DNA of 64,000 nucleotides. Origin: Undaria pinnatifida (lineage: Eukaryota > Sar > Phaeophyceae > Laminariales > Alariaceae). Below the pieces are notes generated by a model, which was given only the letters and a program-made list of their open reading frames with translations, had not been told where the DNA came from and did no database searches. Below, one piece after another: positions 9,668-19,448 of the stretch. Position numbers and translations under genes: made by a program. Each line of letters begins with the position of its first letter. Position 1 is the stretch's first letter. Where the stretch lies: the NCBI GenBank assembly GCA_012845835.1, contig JABAKD010000023.1, forward strand, positions 2,428,197 through 2,492,196, given 5' to 3'.

Positions 9668-12035
9668 TCAGATGCAGCTTGCTCAGCTGCAGAAGCCGCC
9701 GCACGAAATACCGCCCTGGTCTAATCACGTACGCCACGTGGTGCAGTTTGCCTGCCAGCACGAGGACCTCCCGTACCGTCGCCTTGCTCCTCTCCTCGGG
9801 CCACTCCTGGAGCATCTCCCGTAGCTCCGTGATCTTCCTTCCCGGCAAGGATATCGTCATTCTCTCCGTGTCTAAGTCAAAACCCAGTACCTCCTGCCGG
9901 GGGGCCCAATCCGTCACCTTTTTATGTGACAGCAGAGGTTCCTCTCCAACTGCCCTCTCCCCCATCGCTTGGTGGTGATTCGACGCCAGTGCCTGCGACA
10001 GCACTAAACACCTTCCCCCGCCTGCTTCCCACTGCACCTCCACCGAAACCGCATCATCCATGAAAAAGACCACCCACGCTGGGTCCTCCTCCCCTCCCCC
10101 TTCCGCCTCCGCGACTATGCAGCCCCGCGGCAGCGGCTCCACTGCTACTCCCGTATGCCCCGCGACTTGGACATGCGCTGTGGCCTCCTTTCCAGCAGCT
10201 AGGATCGTCGCCGATGCTCTTGTCGTCTGCCTCTGTGCCTGCTGGATCGCGCTGGCGATCACACCCCACCACCCTGGGCTCCCCCTCCATCCGAACTGCA
10301 ACCGCAGGTCGATAAACAAATACCCTCCCAGCACGTACCCGAAGTTTGCTGCCCCTGCTGGATCCACTCCCACCTGTCGAAAGGCACTCTTCACGTCCAT
10401 TTTTTGTATCAGGATCCTTTTACCGGTCCCGAATTTGTTCCGCAGCCCCAGCACCCTCTTGATAATTTGGCCCATCACGCCCGCCAGGTGGCATTCTGGA
10501 ATCTGGTCCCAGTCCGTCGTCTCATTAACCGGCCGCCCCCCCCCCCCGGGTTGCTCCGGTTCGCTGCTGAACGTCGACACCCCTTCCTTTACGCTGTGGA
10601 ATGGTTTCCCCCATTGACTCTCCACCCTTCCCAACGCATCCCGCCCCATCTTCGTGTGCCCGTCCGTCGCTAACCTCGCCATGTACAGGATCACCCCCAG
10701 AGTAGCCTCCACCCTGTCTGGCAGGGCTGTCCCCCCCTCACTCCGGCGCTTCCCCGACTTCTCTGTCCTCGAATACATGGTCATGTCTAGGTCGGAAAAA
10801 CGCATCAGGTCCCCCTCTCCTTTCCTGTTCATAAAGAACCGCTCACTACACAACGATGACATCGCCCGTTCCTTCACCGAACCCCATGGTGGTACTCCCC
10901 CATCTGCCCTGATTACCCCCCACATGACCATCCCCATGTCCATCACCTGCGCCCATGACGACGGTTCCGGCTCCCTGAAGTAACTGCTGGGCCCTGGTCC
11001 CCCGTCCGCTCCCGTTTCGCCCCGCTTCCACCCTTCACCCCCAAACCTTTCTCGCCTTCCCCACCCCGGTGCCACCTCCTTGTCCGCCCATCTTCGCTTC
11101 TCATTAGCCCTTCCTCTCGTCGTCCCCCAGTAGCCGTCTTCGGCCATTTGCCTCGTCCCTGCTCCTCTACCCTTTTCGTCACTAAACCACCAATCTTCTT
11201 CTGCTGCCCTATCCTTGTGCTGGCGTTTCCCTTCTCCCCCCTGTATCCACCCTCCATGTTCCGGTCCTCCCCTCCTGCCTCCCCAATATCCGCCCTCGGC
11301 TGAAGGTTCTGTGATCGGACCTCCACCCCTTCCTTCCCACCCTTCTCCGTGTTCCTGTCCCCTCTGCCTCCAGTAGCCGTCCTCAGCTGTGGGTTCTATT
11401 TGCGGGCCCCTGCCTCCTGCTTCCCATCTCCCGACCTCTTGGCTTTGGCTTCGTCGTTCGGCGGCATTCTTTGAGAGGAACATTTGTCTCGTTCTTCCCC
11501 TAGCCTCCCCAGCCTCCGTGTCATGTGAAACCCCCCTGCGTTCGCAGGGGTGGCCCATGTTTCTCCGTCCCTCCGGCTGGTGGTGCTGGTCTTGCCTCCT
11601 CGGCTCTTTGTGCTGCTCCTGCTGTTGTGGGTTACTCGCGGGTTCATCCATTTCGGTCATGTCCTTACTCGTGTCTCTCGCGCGCATCCGTCTACCAACC
11701 TCCTTTTCGACCTCGCTCTCAAATATTGCCTTCCACCTCTCTTCCGCCCTTCTACTCTCACTCTCATCTCTCTCCCTTCCCAGTTCTTCCTGACGTTGGT
11801 TCTCACCGTTACCCTCCTTGTCGGCGCCTGCTGTTTGGTCCCCCGGCTTCCGTATCTCCCGCACGTGCTCGTCACTCCGCTTCGATCTCCTTGCTTCCTC
11901 CCTCCTCTCCAGCTCTTCTTTCCGCATACCCTCCGTCTCTTCCAGCTCCTTCCGCAGCTTCCTGATCTTCACCTGGAAACTTGCTTCCCGTTCCTGTGAT
12001 GATGACATGTCCTCGTACACCTCCCTCCCAGCCAT
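9471..12035 (-). CDS. Gag-like N-terminus fused to reverse transcriptase (PAT-like)
   Basis: The 854-residue frame starts 6 bp inside repeat B2. Residues 1-125 are highly charged and look coiled-coil (KLRKELEETE...). Residues 200-330 carry a thrice-repeated AEDGYW-like motif rich in G, R and W, and no CCHC knuckle is seen. RT motifs follow: MDVKSAFRQVGVDP at about 545 (palm entry), FGYVLGG, LQFGWRGSP, then the catalytic box FFMDD at about 657 (FMDD in place of the usual YxDD), VLGFDLDTERM (about 720) and the connection VREVLVLAGKLHHV. After about residue 795 the frame passes through the G16 run and is out of phase with RNase H, so the last ~60 residues are not genuine. It supplies cDNA synthesis for the element. 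Confidence 0.85.
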   Translation of the reverse strand: MAGREVYEDMSSSQEREASFQVKIRKLRKELEETEGMRKEELERREEARRSKRSDEHVREIRKPGDQTAGADKEGNGENQRQEELGRERDESESRRAEERWKAIFESEVEKEVGRRMRARDTSKDMTEMDEPASNPQQQEQHKEPRRQDQHHQPEGRRNMGHPCERRGVSHDTEAGEARGRTRQMFLSKNAAERRSQSQEVGRWEAGGRGPQIEPTAEDGYWRQRGQEHGEGWEGRGGGPITEPSAEGGYWGGRRGGPEHGGWIQGGEGKRQHKDRAAEEDWWFSDEKGRGAGTRQMAEDGYWGTTRGRANEKRRWADKEVAPGWGRRERFGGEGWKRGETGADGGPGPSSYFREPEPSSWAQVMDMGMVMWGVIRADGGVPPWGSVKERAMSSLCSERFFMNRKGEGDLMRFSDLDMTMYSRTEKSGKRRSEGGTALPDRVEATLGVILYMARLATDGHTKMGRDALGRVESQWGKPFHSVKEGVSTFSSEPEQPGGGGRPVNETTDWDQIPECHLAGVMGQIIKRVLGLRNKFGTGKRILIQKMDVKSAFRQVGVDPAGAANFGYVLGGYLFIDLRLQFGWRGSPGWWGVIASAIQQAQRQTTRASATILAAGKEATAHVQVAGHTGVAVEPLPRGCIVAEAEGGGEEDPAWVVFFMDDAVSVEVQWEAGGGRCLVLSQALASNHHQAMGERAVGEEPLLSHKKVTDWAPRQEVLGFDLDTERMTISLPGRKITELREMLQEWPEERSKATVREVLVLAGKLHHVAYVIRPGRYFVRRLLQLSKLHLNGQEKRGGGGGMGKGQEEGRGKEGSISDGRVHGGRGMVEMVPDGGLGRAGGRVGGTVLPVRETAS

Positions 12036-12040
12036 GATTC

Positions 12041-12342
12041 AGATTGCGATTGGTGTCTCCCCGTGCCACCTCTCTCCCCTTTACCCCTGCTGACGTCTTC
12101 TCCCTACTGCTACTGCTGCTGCTGTCGCTGCCGCGTGGGCGCTACTCCCTTCTTCGTCTACCGTGCGTTGTGTCAGCTACTCGCTGCTGGTGTGCTGCTG
12201 CTGTGCTACGTTGTTGCTGCTGAAGTCCTCCTATTTTTGCTATCCCTCCCCCTGGAACCACCCCCCCCCTCCTATGCTACCCGGATCTCCGATATTTCCT
12301 CTTCGTTCCGCCAAACTCCAGACTGTTCCGACATTCTTACAT
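12041..12342 (-). repeat. PAT split direct repeat B, copy 2 (outer 5' end)
   Basis: This is the outer 5' terminus of the element in coding orientation, identical by eye to 7229-7530. The gag/RT start codon lies only a few bases inside it, so the promoter must lie in this repeat. Confidence 0.9.
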
Positions 12343-12456
12343 ATTTTTTAGACATTTAAAACACGATAGGGCTTAATTTGGTTTAGAGCCAAAAATATAG
12401 GCATATCGTCAGGCTTAAATACGTCTAGTAATGTTTGTAATTTTGCGGTGGCATAC

Positions 12457-12708
12457 TCTCGAGCGTTTGTTTCTTTGCTTTACTTTTTTACTAGTTCGTT
12501 TGGTTTCTTGATCGGCATTTTATTGCTTTTGTTTCTGTTCGTTTTGCCAGCTGGAAATTTATTTTTGTAGTGTGGGTTCACCTAAAATGTGACACAAGTT
12601 ACCGACGATATCCAACAACTTCGCGACACAAATTACCGACACCAAAGCGTTTCGTGACAAAATAACTCCCAAACCATGGAATCATGACATTTTCATGTAA
12701 CAGAATCT
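12457..12708. other. AT-rich stretch, nothing recognised
   Basis: AT-rich sequence between the end of the split repeat Rb copy 2 and the tandem duplication. No gene, repeat or hairpin was noticed. Confidence 0.5.
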
Positions 12709-13790
12709 CGAGACAAGACCCAGCAGGTAGAGCCATCTCTTCGGCCTTTGGCCCTGGCTTTAGCATGGCCGCTGACACTCCAGGCAGCCTCTGCTGTAGG
12801 CATGAACGAGTGCGGTTGATTCACAGCGAGCTATCCCGCTGTGCTCGCTTCTATGTGGCCATTGTCCACGCCATTTATTTATTTCATGTAACCTCCCTTC
12901 TGTTTTGAGCTCGTCGTCGTGCCGTCGAGGTACGAGGAAACCCTCACGTACCGGGTGAGGACAGCAGTATGTACGACGAGCATGAACGCCTACTGACGGC
13001 ATTTGTCCACGCCATTTATTTATTTCATGTAACCTCCCTTCTGTTTTGAGCTCGTCGTCGTGCCGTCGAGGTACGAGGAAACCCTCACGTACCGGGTGAG
13101 GACAGCAGTATGTACGACGAGCATGAACGCCTACTGACGGCATTGGCAAACACACAACATCAGGTGCAGCAGCAGTAGTAGCCGAAAGGCGAAACTTCTA
13201 GCACATACTGCAGCAACTAGTAGCAATCAGAACCACAGCAGATAGCTCAAAGTGCAGTAGTACGAATGCAGTTGGCAAGTTTGGTCGTACACGCATTACT
13301 CTGCCTAATAGTTTAAATATGGCAGCATCTCGGGACAAAACCAACCAGGTAGAAGAGCCGTCTCTTCGGCCTTTGGCCCTGGCTTCAGCACGGCCGCTGA
13401 CACTCCAGGCAGCCTCTGCTGTAGGCATGAACGAGTGCGGTTGATTCGCAGCGAACTATCCCGCTGTGCTCGCTTCTATGTGGCCATTGTCCATGCCATT
13501 CCATGTCACCTCCCTTCTGTTTTGAGCTCGTCGTCGTGCCGTCGAGGTACGAGGAAACCCGTACGTACTGGGTGAGAACAGCAGTATGTACGACGAGCAT
13601 GAGCGCCAACTGACGGCATTGGCAAACACACAACATCAGGTGCGGCAGCAGTAGGTGAAGGGCGAAACTTCTAGCACATCACATACTGCAGCAACTAGTA
13701 GCAACCAGAACCACAGCAGACAGCTCGAAGTGCAGTACGAGTGCCGTTGGCAAGTTCAGTCGTACACGCATCACTCTGTCCAATATATAA
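12709..13790 (+). repeat. Two-unit tandem duplication with nested 141-bp duplication
   Basis: Unit 1 (about 12709-13310) and unit 2 (about 13333-13790) share landmarks from CGAGACAAGACC/CGGGACAAAACC through CTCTTCGGCCTTTGGCCCT, CTCCAGGCAGCCTCTGC, GAGCTCGTCGTCGTGCCGTC, GGCAAACACACAACATCAGG and a final CACGCATTACTCTG/CACGCATCACTCTG. Unit 1 has an additional perfect-looking 141-bp tandem duplication (12863-13003 and 13004-13144), the youngest event. The minus-strand frames here (for example 12760-13155) simply translate the duplication. No gene is recognised. Confidence 0.8.
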
Positions 13791-14157
13791 CAACCGTTTT
13801 ATGATCATATTGATGGAGAAAAAAATACCAGGTATTACATATATTTTCTGTAAGAATGATACGTCGTACGAGCGGACGTTCTGATTCTTGTGCCGTGAGA
13901 CCATCGAGCACACCGCATGTTTTACCCAAACAAGAGCCAACAAGAGGCAGCGCACAGGGGCCCCCAACACAGAGACACGTGACAACCACGGCCAGCTGTC
14001 GATCGCGTAATTCGCCAGTAGTCCGTGATTCGGTGGGTGTATCGGAAGTCGTTCGTAGTACTGCTGTAGATCGTCGAAAAACCACGTGGCATCGTGCTGG
14101 TGGCAAGATTCGCCAGTAGATCCCCCAAAATACATTTACCTTTTTTTCTTTTTCTTG
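13791..14157. other. Unassigned stretch before repeat L copy 2
   Basis: Minus-strand frames of 146 and 202 residues cross this stretch. The 146-residue one (13695-14135) has protein-like composition (HDATWFFDDLQQYY), but I recognise no family. The 202-residue one begins inside repeat L and is shared with copy 1 only up to the repeat boundary, so it is not a conserved gene. Confidence 0.35.
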
Positions 14158-14545
14158 GCCCCATGCACCCATTTCGTTTCCTCTCTCTTCTTTGTTTCTT
14201 TTTTCCAATTGACTTGCGTCTGTTGTGCGCATGCGTAGTGATAGATACCACGTGTAATATATACGTGGTAGTCTTTCTTGGATGGCAAGCGGTATAATAG
14301 TCGTTTTTTCCAGGCGCGAGTAATGAGACGTATGCACCGGTATGGACCTGGCACATCGTAGACTGACTCCCGAATTCACTTTTATATGTTTCTGGTTGAG
14401 GCATGAATTGCGTCAGCTGTGATTTATGCGTGCGCCACCTTTGGTTTGTGTTTTTCCCCTAGGGTATTCCTCAGCTCCAGAGTGACTGGAGCCTGTCCTG
14501 TGACCGCGGACTTGATTATGCGAGTTAAAGAGAGAACGACAACAA

Positions 14546-14660
<115 letters not shown>

Positions 14661-15227
14661 TGAAATATTGCCTGTTTCTTGACCTTTCAGCTGCTTCCTG
14701 CAAATTTGTTTTTTTTTCTGCCAACACAATTTTGAACTTTTTCGCGATTTTTTCTTTCTTTTTGTCTAGTAAGTTGAACTTCCCACTGCCGGTAATTTGC
14801 CGCCTGTGCATTAGTTGCGGAACGGTCCAGCTTTAGCTATTCTTTGATTCGCACCATTTGTTTTGTACTCGACGAAGCTTCAGCGGCTGACATCTGGGCT
14901 TGGCTCATCAGCTCGACACCGCCCAGCACCCCATCGCGGCGCTACAGCTTACAGCAACGAAGCGCCGTGCAGTGCCCTGCGATGCCCTGCGGCTCAGCTC
15001 AGCAGCGCACCGCTAGCTCAGCAGAGCGACGCGCTATGCTTTGCCGTGCGCTGCCGTCGCGGTCGTTCGTTATTCATGATATCTAAAACTCCGCGTACGT
15101 TGATCTTTAGGTATTTGGCGCTTTATTCTATACACATCGCGTCAACCATCGTAATATCATACAATAACATGGGGGAGGGAATGTATTCTCCATGCAAAGA
15201 TCCTGTTTTGTATTATTAATCAATTGT

Positions 15228-15310
15228 CAGCCGGCCGCCCCGGTGGTCTAGTGGTTTTACCCTCGAACACCACTAACGTTTGGTTGTTCTTGAGTTCGAC
15301 ACCCACCACG
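15228..15310 (+). other. tRNA-like segment in repeat L copy 2
   Basis: Counterpart of 4297-4374, with box A-like TGGTCTAGTGGTTTTAC and box B-like GAGTTCGACACCC. The arm GTGGTTTTACCCTCGAACACCAC can base-pair at its ends. Not a functional tRNA. Confidence 0.45.
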
Positions 15311-15542
15311 ACAAGATTTGACTTTATTTGCAAAAGGAAAAAAAAGAAAAAGGGATCAACTGCTGAGAGCGCCTAGCAGCGTGGGTTGGTTCGACGCGAG
15401 TCGACGAGGGAAGAAAATGCTGGATTCTCCTCGCGGTAAAAATGAAAGCACGTGCCGAAGTGGGGAGGAAGGAGGAGGGCCCGCTATTGACCCCGGATCT
15501 GAGTCACTACTGGGAGGGAGCGCGAGAGTGGTGCGGGGATAA

Positions 15543-15733
15543 AGAAGACCACCGATAGGGATAGCTTACGCTATACCTACAATGGGACCCGAAGGGTGTG
15601 CCAGCTAGCGTTGGGCTGCAAAAGCAACTGAGTTAAATCGACACACGACGCGTATGAAAATATGTGGAAGTGTGGTGAGCTAAAGCTTTATTTTTCCCCA
15701 TACGCCGGAGGATAAACGAAAAAAAAAGGGGGG
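15543..15733 (+). mobile_element. SINE-like element S1, copy 1 (10-bp target duplication)
   Basis: This ~190-bp insertion is absent from the equivalent position of repeat L copy 1 (about 4597). It is flanked by GCGGGGATAA at 15533-15542 and 15734-15743, a direct target duplication. It starts AAGACCACCGATAGGGAT, contains GGGTGTGCCAGCTAGCGTTG, and ends in an A-rich tail followed by G. It has no coding capacity. Two further copies are at 19293-19441 and 40362-40560. Tail, duplication and lack of ORF indicate a short retroposon mobilised by a LINE-type machinery. No clear box A/B pair was seen, so its RNA origin is unknown. Confidence 0.8.
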
Positions 15734-16542
15734 GCGGGGATAATAAATGGGATGAAGAAAAAAAATGTTGCAAAGGTATATTATTATTACTACCAGTGAA
15801 TAATATGTCAGTCTCTATAAAGTACGCACGGCACTATCAGCAGTCGACACTCCGGATATTATGTATTAAGGGGACGCGTCCAATTCCGACAACGTGAAAG
15901 CCCCCACGAAGAAAATGCAGCAGACACACATATCCCGCCTTCCCGAGAAAAAACAGAGAAGAGGCGCTACGATAACCTCCCGTGCGAGCAAAGCCACCCT
16001 CGCACCAATTTTAGACAACGCCGCCTCAACGAGAGATCGCTCTCCTCTTCTACGTTTTCCTCCTCGCCCGCGACCACGCAGACCAATCAATGCGACAGCC
16101 TTCACGTAAAAAACAAAGCAATCTTCTTCCAAAACCTCGCCGGCTGGCATGTCCTCATGTCGACGTTTGATGCAAACAGACTTTGCATCCTGTCGACTTC
16201 GAACCTCCATTGCCACGGGGACAGCAGTGCAGTCTCTTCATTAATGCCAAGGCCTCTTTTGTTTCGCCTAGAGGCGACGCAGGTTCTCAATAATACTCTT
16301 TTCGGTATTATTTTTGTTTGATAGACGCCAACTGTTACTTGACGGCGCATTTAACATAGTTTGTTTCGCCTATCCTTGCCTTCTTTGTTGTATACTATTA
16401 CGTTTTTTCTTTTGTCAAAGCATGACTTTCAGAATCCCATGTTCGTATTAAACTCTTGGCATTGCTTTAAAGTTCAATGGATGCCAAATCGGACAGCTAC
16501 ACCTAAAGTTGTCGAAGTGCTGCCCTGCCCTACCCGAGGCAT

Positions 16543-16566
16543 GGGCGCCGGCGAATGCCGGCGCCC
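16543..16566. other. Perfect 10-bp hairpin at end of repeat L copy 2
   Basis: The arms 16543-16552 and 16557-16566 are identical to those at 5409-5432, with loop GAAT instead of GGAT. Preservation of the stem with a changed loop is compatible with a structural role at the repeat end. Confidence 0.75.
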
Positions 16567-16588
16567 ATGCGGAGCTCTTGTATAAAAT

Positions 16589-16754
16589 TAATATACACTC
16601 CAGCTGTGAGATAGAAGATTTTGTCGAAACTCATCTTTGCAATCTGTATGTGATACCCCAATCGCGCGTATTACGGGTTGTGTGTCATCATCAAGGATAT
16701 AGGTCGGCGACTCCCCTTGCAACTACAATGTAGCTATCATGGTCAACAGAGGGT
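16589..16754 (+). repeat. Dispersed repeat Ra, copy 2
   Basis: Matches 1728-1893. It directly follows repeat L copy 2, just as repeat Rb directly follows L copy 1. The rest of the Ra/Rb unit is missing here. Confidence 0.7.
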
Positions 16755-17295
16755 ATATGTACAGTAACGGATTCTCGTGGGAAGACAACAACGATAGTAA
16801 CGTCATCAAAAAACAAAATCAACAACAAAAAGTCAGCCTTGATTGGGGTGCGTTCTTCCAACGCTATCAATAACACTGCTGCTGCATGCAGTTATTGCGT
16901 CGATTTTTGTGATTTTGGTGCTGATTCTGATTATATTTGTGTAGACATTGTAGTCAATGTTAGTCGTTGTCAACATTTTTCTTGGGTTCCAATGTTATTT
17001 AACAGCAGCCATTTTTTTTCACTGATGTGCATCGCACATGCATTTTCCTCTCGGTGCCATCTAACATCTACTAAAATACTGCTTGCTCTGCGGTAACCGA
17101 TTCTTCAGCAGAGAAAACCCTCAATGTTTTTTTTCGTGTGTTGCCAGGTCGAGGTCTCGCTTTAAGGTTCTCCCTGCAAGAGAACAAGAGGGAACCCTCT
17201 TCCTTCTCCTCATCACCACGCCACATAGTAGCTGAGTACCACAAACGTATGCTGCTGAAAAGGGCGAACAAAGAGCCAAGTAGTGTTCGGGTGTC

Positions 17296-17440
17296 CCGGC
17301 CGCGGGAACCCGCGGTACCTGGGGTCCCGGGATCCCGGCACTCCAAGTCCCGCGGTCCTCCCGGGACGAATCCGGGGCGACCGCATGAAAAATTGCCCGG
17401 ATACCGGTTCCGAGGTTTGGTCTCGGGGCGCAACCCTAAC
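17296..17440 (+). repeat. GC-rich dispersed repeat, copy 2
   Basis: Inverted relative of 681-832 (see that entry). The block is dense in CCCGGG and CCGCGG palindromes and stands out from AT-rich surroundings. Confidence 0.55.
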
Positions 17441-17827
17441 AAGGAGCAAGCCGTGTAAAGTGTAAAAGGCGTCACTCCACTGTTAAGGGTCTCCTTGCAC
17501 CGACCCATGTCTCGTACAAGCATCTGTCTGGCGTTGGTACTATCTGCTACCAAAATCCCTACCCACCTTCAGCTTGACTGAAGTGCCCCGACCAACCTTG
17601 GGCGTCGTCTCTACATCACTTTTTCGTTTTTGTGGACTCCCTGGATCGAGATATTAGGCTCATCGTGCGGGACGTGCTCCTTTCGCAAAGTTTTCATATC
17701 GGTACAGAAGAAATAGAAGACGCTTAGTCTGTGCCTCTGTCCCACTATCTCTTGAAAAAAAAAAAAAGACATTGTTTCTGTTTTACTCGTATGTTCAACA
17801 GCGCCGCCCACCCTGGCCCACGCTTCG

Positions 17828-17859
17828 TTAACCCCCGTGGCGTACTAGGTGGGGGTTAA
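17828..17859. other. 9-bp inverted repeat
   Basis: The arms TTAACCCCC (17828-17836) and GGGGGTTAA (17851-17859) enclose a 14-nt loop. No associated gene. Confidence 0.7.
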
Positions 17860-18227
17860 TCGCTCCGCGCGTATACATGAAACTGCTTGCTTGTGCATTC
17901 GATTGTTTCTGTGTTCCATTTTGTTGTTAAAACACTGAGTAACATCAGCCGATGGTAAACATTTGAGTCTGAATTGTACTCTTGACAAGCGCGAAGGCAG
18001 AACTTGGCGGCACCGGCTGGAACCACTCGGCGCCACGTCTTCCTTTAAGACCACGGGGGTCCCACGCGTTCCCAGGCCCCCGGATATCGGATAACTCAAG
18101 TATCTAGAGGTTTTTTGTTAACAGAAAAACACTTCCCTAGGCTAAGCTGCGTTCAAAGCTTTGGCTGGTTCGTGGAAAACATACCCGGAAACGCATGAAA
18201 AACATGGCTTAATCTATTCAATGACAG

Positions 18228-18625
18228 TGATGTTCAGGAGACGGAGTAGCAACAACAGCCCCGAGCTGTGTGTTTAGACAAAGTGCTGCCCTCTGCCGTA
18301 TACCCGACCTAAATGAAGATGTTTATGTTTTGAATATTATAGCGGTACCCACGAGAAAAAACGCAGAGAAGACGGGGAGAGGTGGGTGTAGAGAAGAGTG
18401 AGCTGGAGGGGGGCACAAGCTGCTCCCCACCACGCTCGCCCACGAGCCATAATCCTCCGTACCTCCCCGAACCACAATGTAACATTTTTCACTATGGCGG
18501 ATACCCCGCAATGTCCCGTTCGCTGTAGCCAACAGACTTTTCAAATGTTTTTCCTTTGCTACCGTACATCCCGTAACACCCGGAGTACAACACTATATAT
18601 TGGTTCATATTAGCTATAAATAACA
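18228..18625 (-). repeat. Copia 3' LTR
   Basis: 398 bp, direct-repeat partner of 24191-24615. Shared blocks include GGAGTAGCAACAACAGCC, GGGGGGCACAAGCTG and ATGGCGGATACCCCGCAATG. Confidence 0.85.
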
Positions 18626-18762
18626 CCCTCCCTAGGTGTATCAGCCAACAAAACTAGGCGTCGACACGGTGGGTATCAGGAAAACGTAGATCGAACCGCC
18701 TACCATTAAAGCCTGCCTCCAATAGCGGGGTCCACTAGAAAGACCAGGAAAATATTGACTCT

Positions 18763-19292
18763 TTATCTCCCGCCCAAAAGGAAATCGCGGTGTCTTTCGA
18801 AACTCTCCCTACCAATAGCTTTCGTCAGGATACCGGCATTCTGATGTTCCGTTCGAAGATACTGCACTGAGATGTCACAACAGGCAGCTAGCTCCCGGAC
18901 AAAATGGTAGCGTACGTCAATGTGCTTCCTATTGGACGAGCTCAAGGGGTTTTGAGCTAAGTCTATCGGCCCCCTTGTTGTTTTCGTATACGCTGATACT
19001 CATCGGCTCCAGACCGGGCATCAGAAATGCCCGTATACCCCTCACAAACGAGCCTTCTTGACCCCATTTGCCGCTGCTCGATTTCTACGTAATCTGCAGC
19101 AGTGGTAGATAAGGTGACACACTTCTGTGTTCTAGAGAATCAAGACACTAGCGTACTCCAGCAGAAAACAGATATAACAGAAACGAAACGCCTGCCTGCG
19201 CCTTGTGAGCGTAGTCCGCGTCCACGCACGTCTCTAAATCAAACTCCATCTGCACCGACTCTAAGTCACTATCCCTCCTGAAAGGTAAGCCT
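18763..19292 (-). pseudogene. Copia RNase H relic
   Basis: Two minus-strand pieces show the copia RNase H. The upstream piece (19148-19292) has DLETCVDADYAH, matching the first catalytic Asp context. The downstream piece (18763-18945) has NRKHIDVRYHFVREL and TEHQNAGILTKAI, the conserved C-terminal block with the last catalytic Asp altered. Stops and frame changes separate them. The domain is cut from RT by the SINE-like insertion at 19293-19441. Confidence 0.8.
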
Positions 19293-19441
19293 TCAAGGGT
19301 GTGCCAGCTAGCGTTGGGCTGCGAAAGCAACTGAGTTAAATCGACACACGACGCGTATGAAAATGCGTGGAAGTGTGGTGAGCTAAAGCTTTATTTTTCC
19401 CCATCCGCTGGAGGATGAAAAAAAAAAAAGAAAAAAAGAGT
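19293..19441 (+). mobile_element. SINE-like element S1, copy 2 (5'-truncated, 7-bp duplication)
   Basis: Starts inside the S1 sequence (TCAAGGGTGTGCCAGC), so it lacks the first ~45 bp present in copies 1 and 3. It ends with an A-rich tail of about 24 nt, and is flanked by TAAGCCT at 19286-19292 and 19442-19448. Truncation at the 5' end plus a tail and duplication are the signature of target-primed reverse transcription. It interrupts the copia RT/RNase H junction in the opposite orientation, so it moved after the copia insertion. Confidence 0.85.
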
Positions 19442-19448
19442 TAAGCCT

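Larger units (their letters stand above)
6957..12342 (-). mobile_element. PAT-like DIRS-order retrotransposon (tyrosine recombinase), structurally complete
   Basis: The 5386-bp element is coded on the minus strand. On that strand the order is: 302-bp repeat B2, gag/RT, RNase H, tyrosine recombinase, repeat A2 (212 bp), repeat B1 (302 bp), a 60-bp spacer, repeat A1 (212 bp). This is the split-direct-repeat layout (A1-ORFs-B1-A2-B2 in the usual notation) of PAT and Ngaro elements within the DIRS order. There is no DDE integrase, LTR or visible target duplication, as expected for recombinase-mediated insertion. The repeat copies look identical by eye, so the insertion is recent. It sits inside the TIR element 5756-12428. 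Confidence 0.9.
5756..12428. mobile_element. TIR DNA element with TA duplication, interrupted by PAT element
   Basis: The ends are near-perfect inverted repeats: TAGACGTATTTAAGCCT at 5759-5775 and its complement at 12411-12427. TA dinucleotides flank it at 5754-5755 and 12429-12430. The paralogous empty site near 2250 has a single TA there, so TA is the target duplication, as in the Tc1/mariner superfamily. Removing the PAT insertion (6957-12342) leaves about 1.29 kb, nearly all on the left side and 86 bp on the right. I recognise no transposase in its frames (for example 5937-6302 minus), so it is probably non-autonomous or decayed. The superfamily rests on the TA duplication only. Confidence 0.7.
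16755..18227. other. Gene-less stretch between repeat Ra and the copia element
   Basis: No gene is recognised. It contains the GC-rich repeat copy 2 (17296-17440) and a 9-bp hairpin at 17828-17859. The 160-residue minus frame at 17071-17553 translates the GC-rich repeat and is not a known protein. Confidence 0.5.

Noticed and set aside
8443..11999. Many plus-strand ORFs across the PAT element
   Set aside because: Antisense shadows of the gag/RT, RNase H and recombinase frames.
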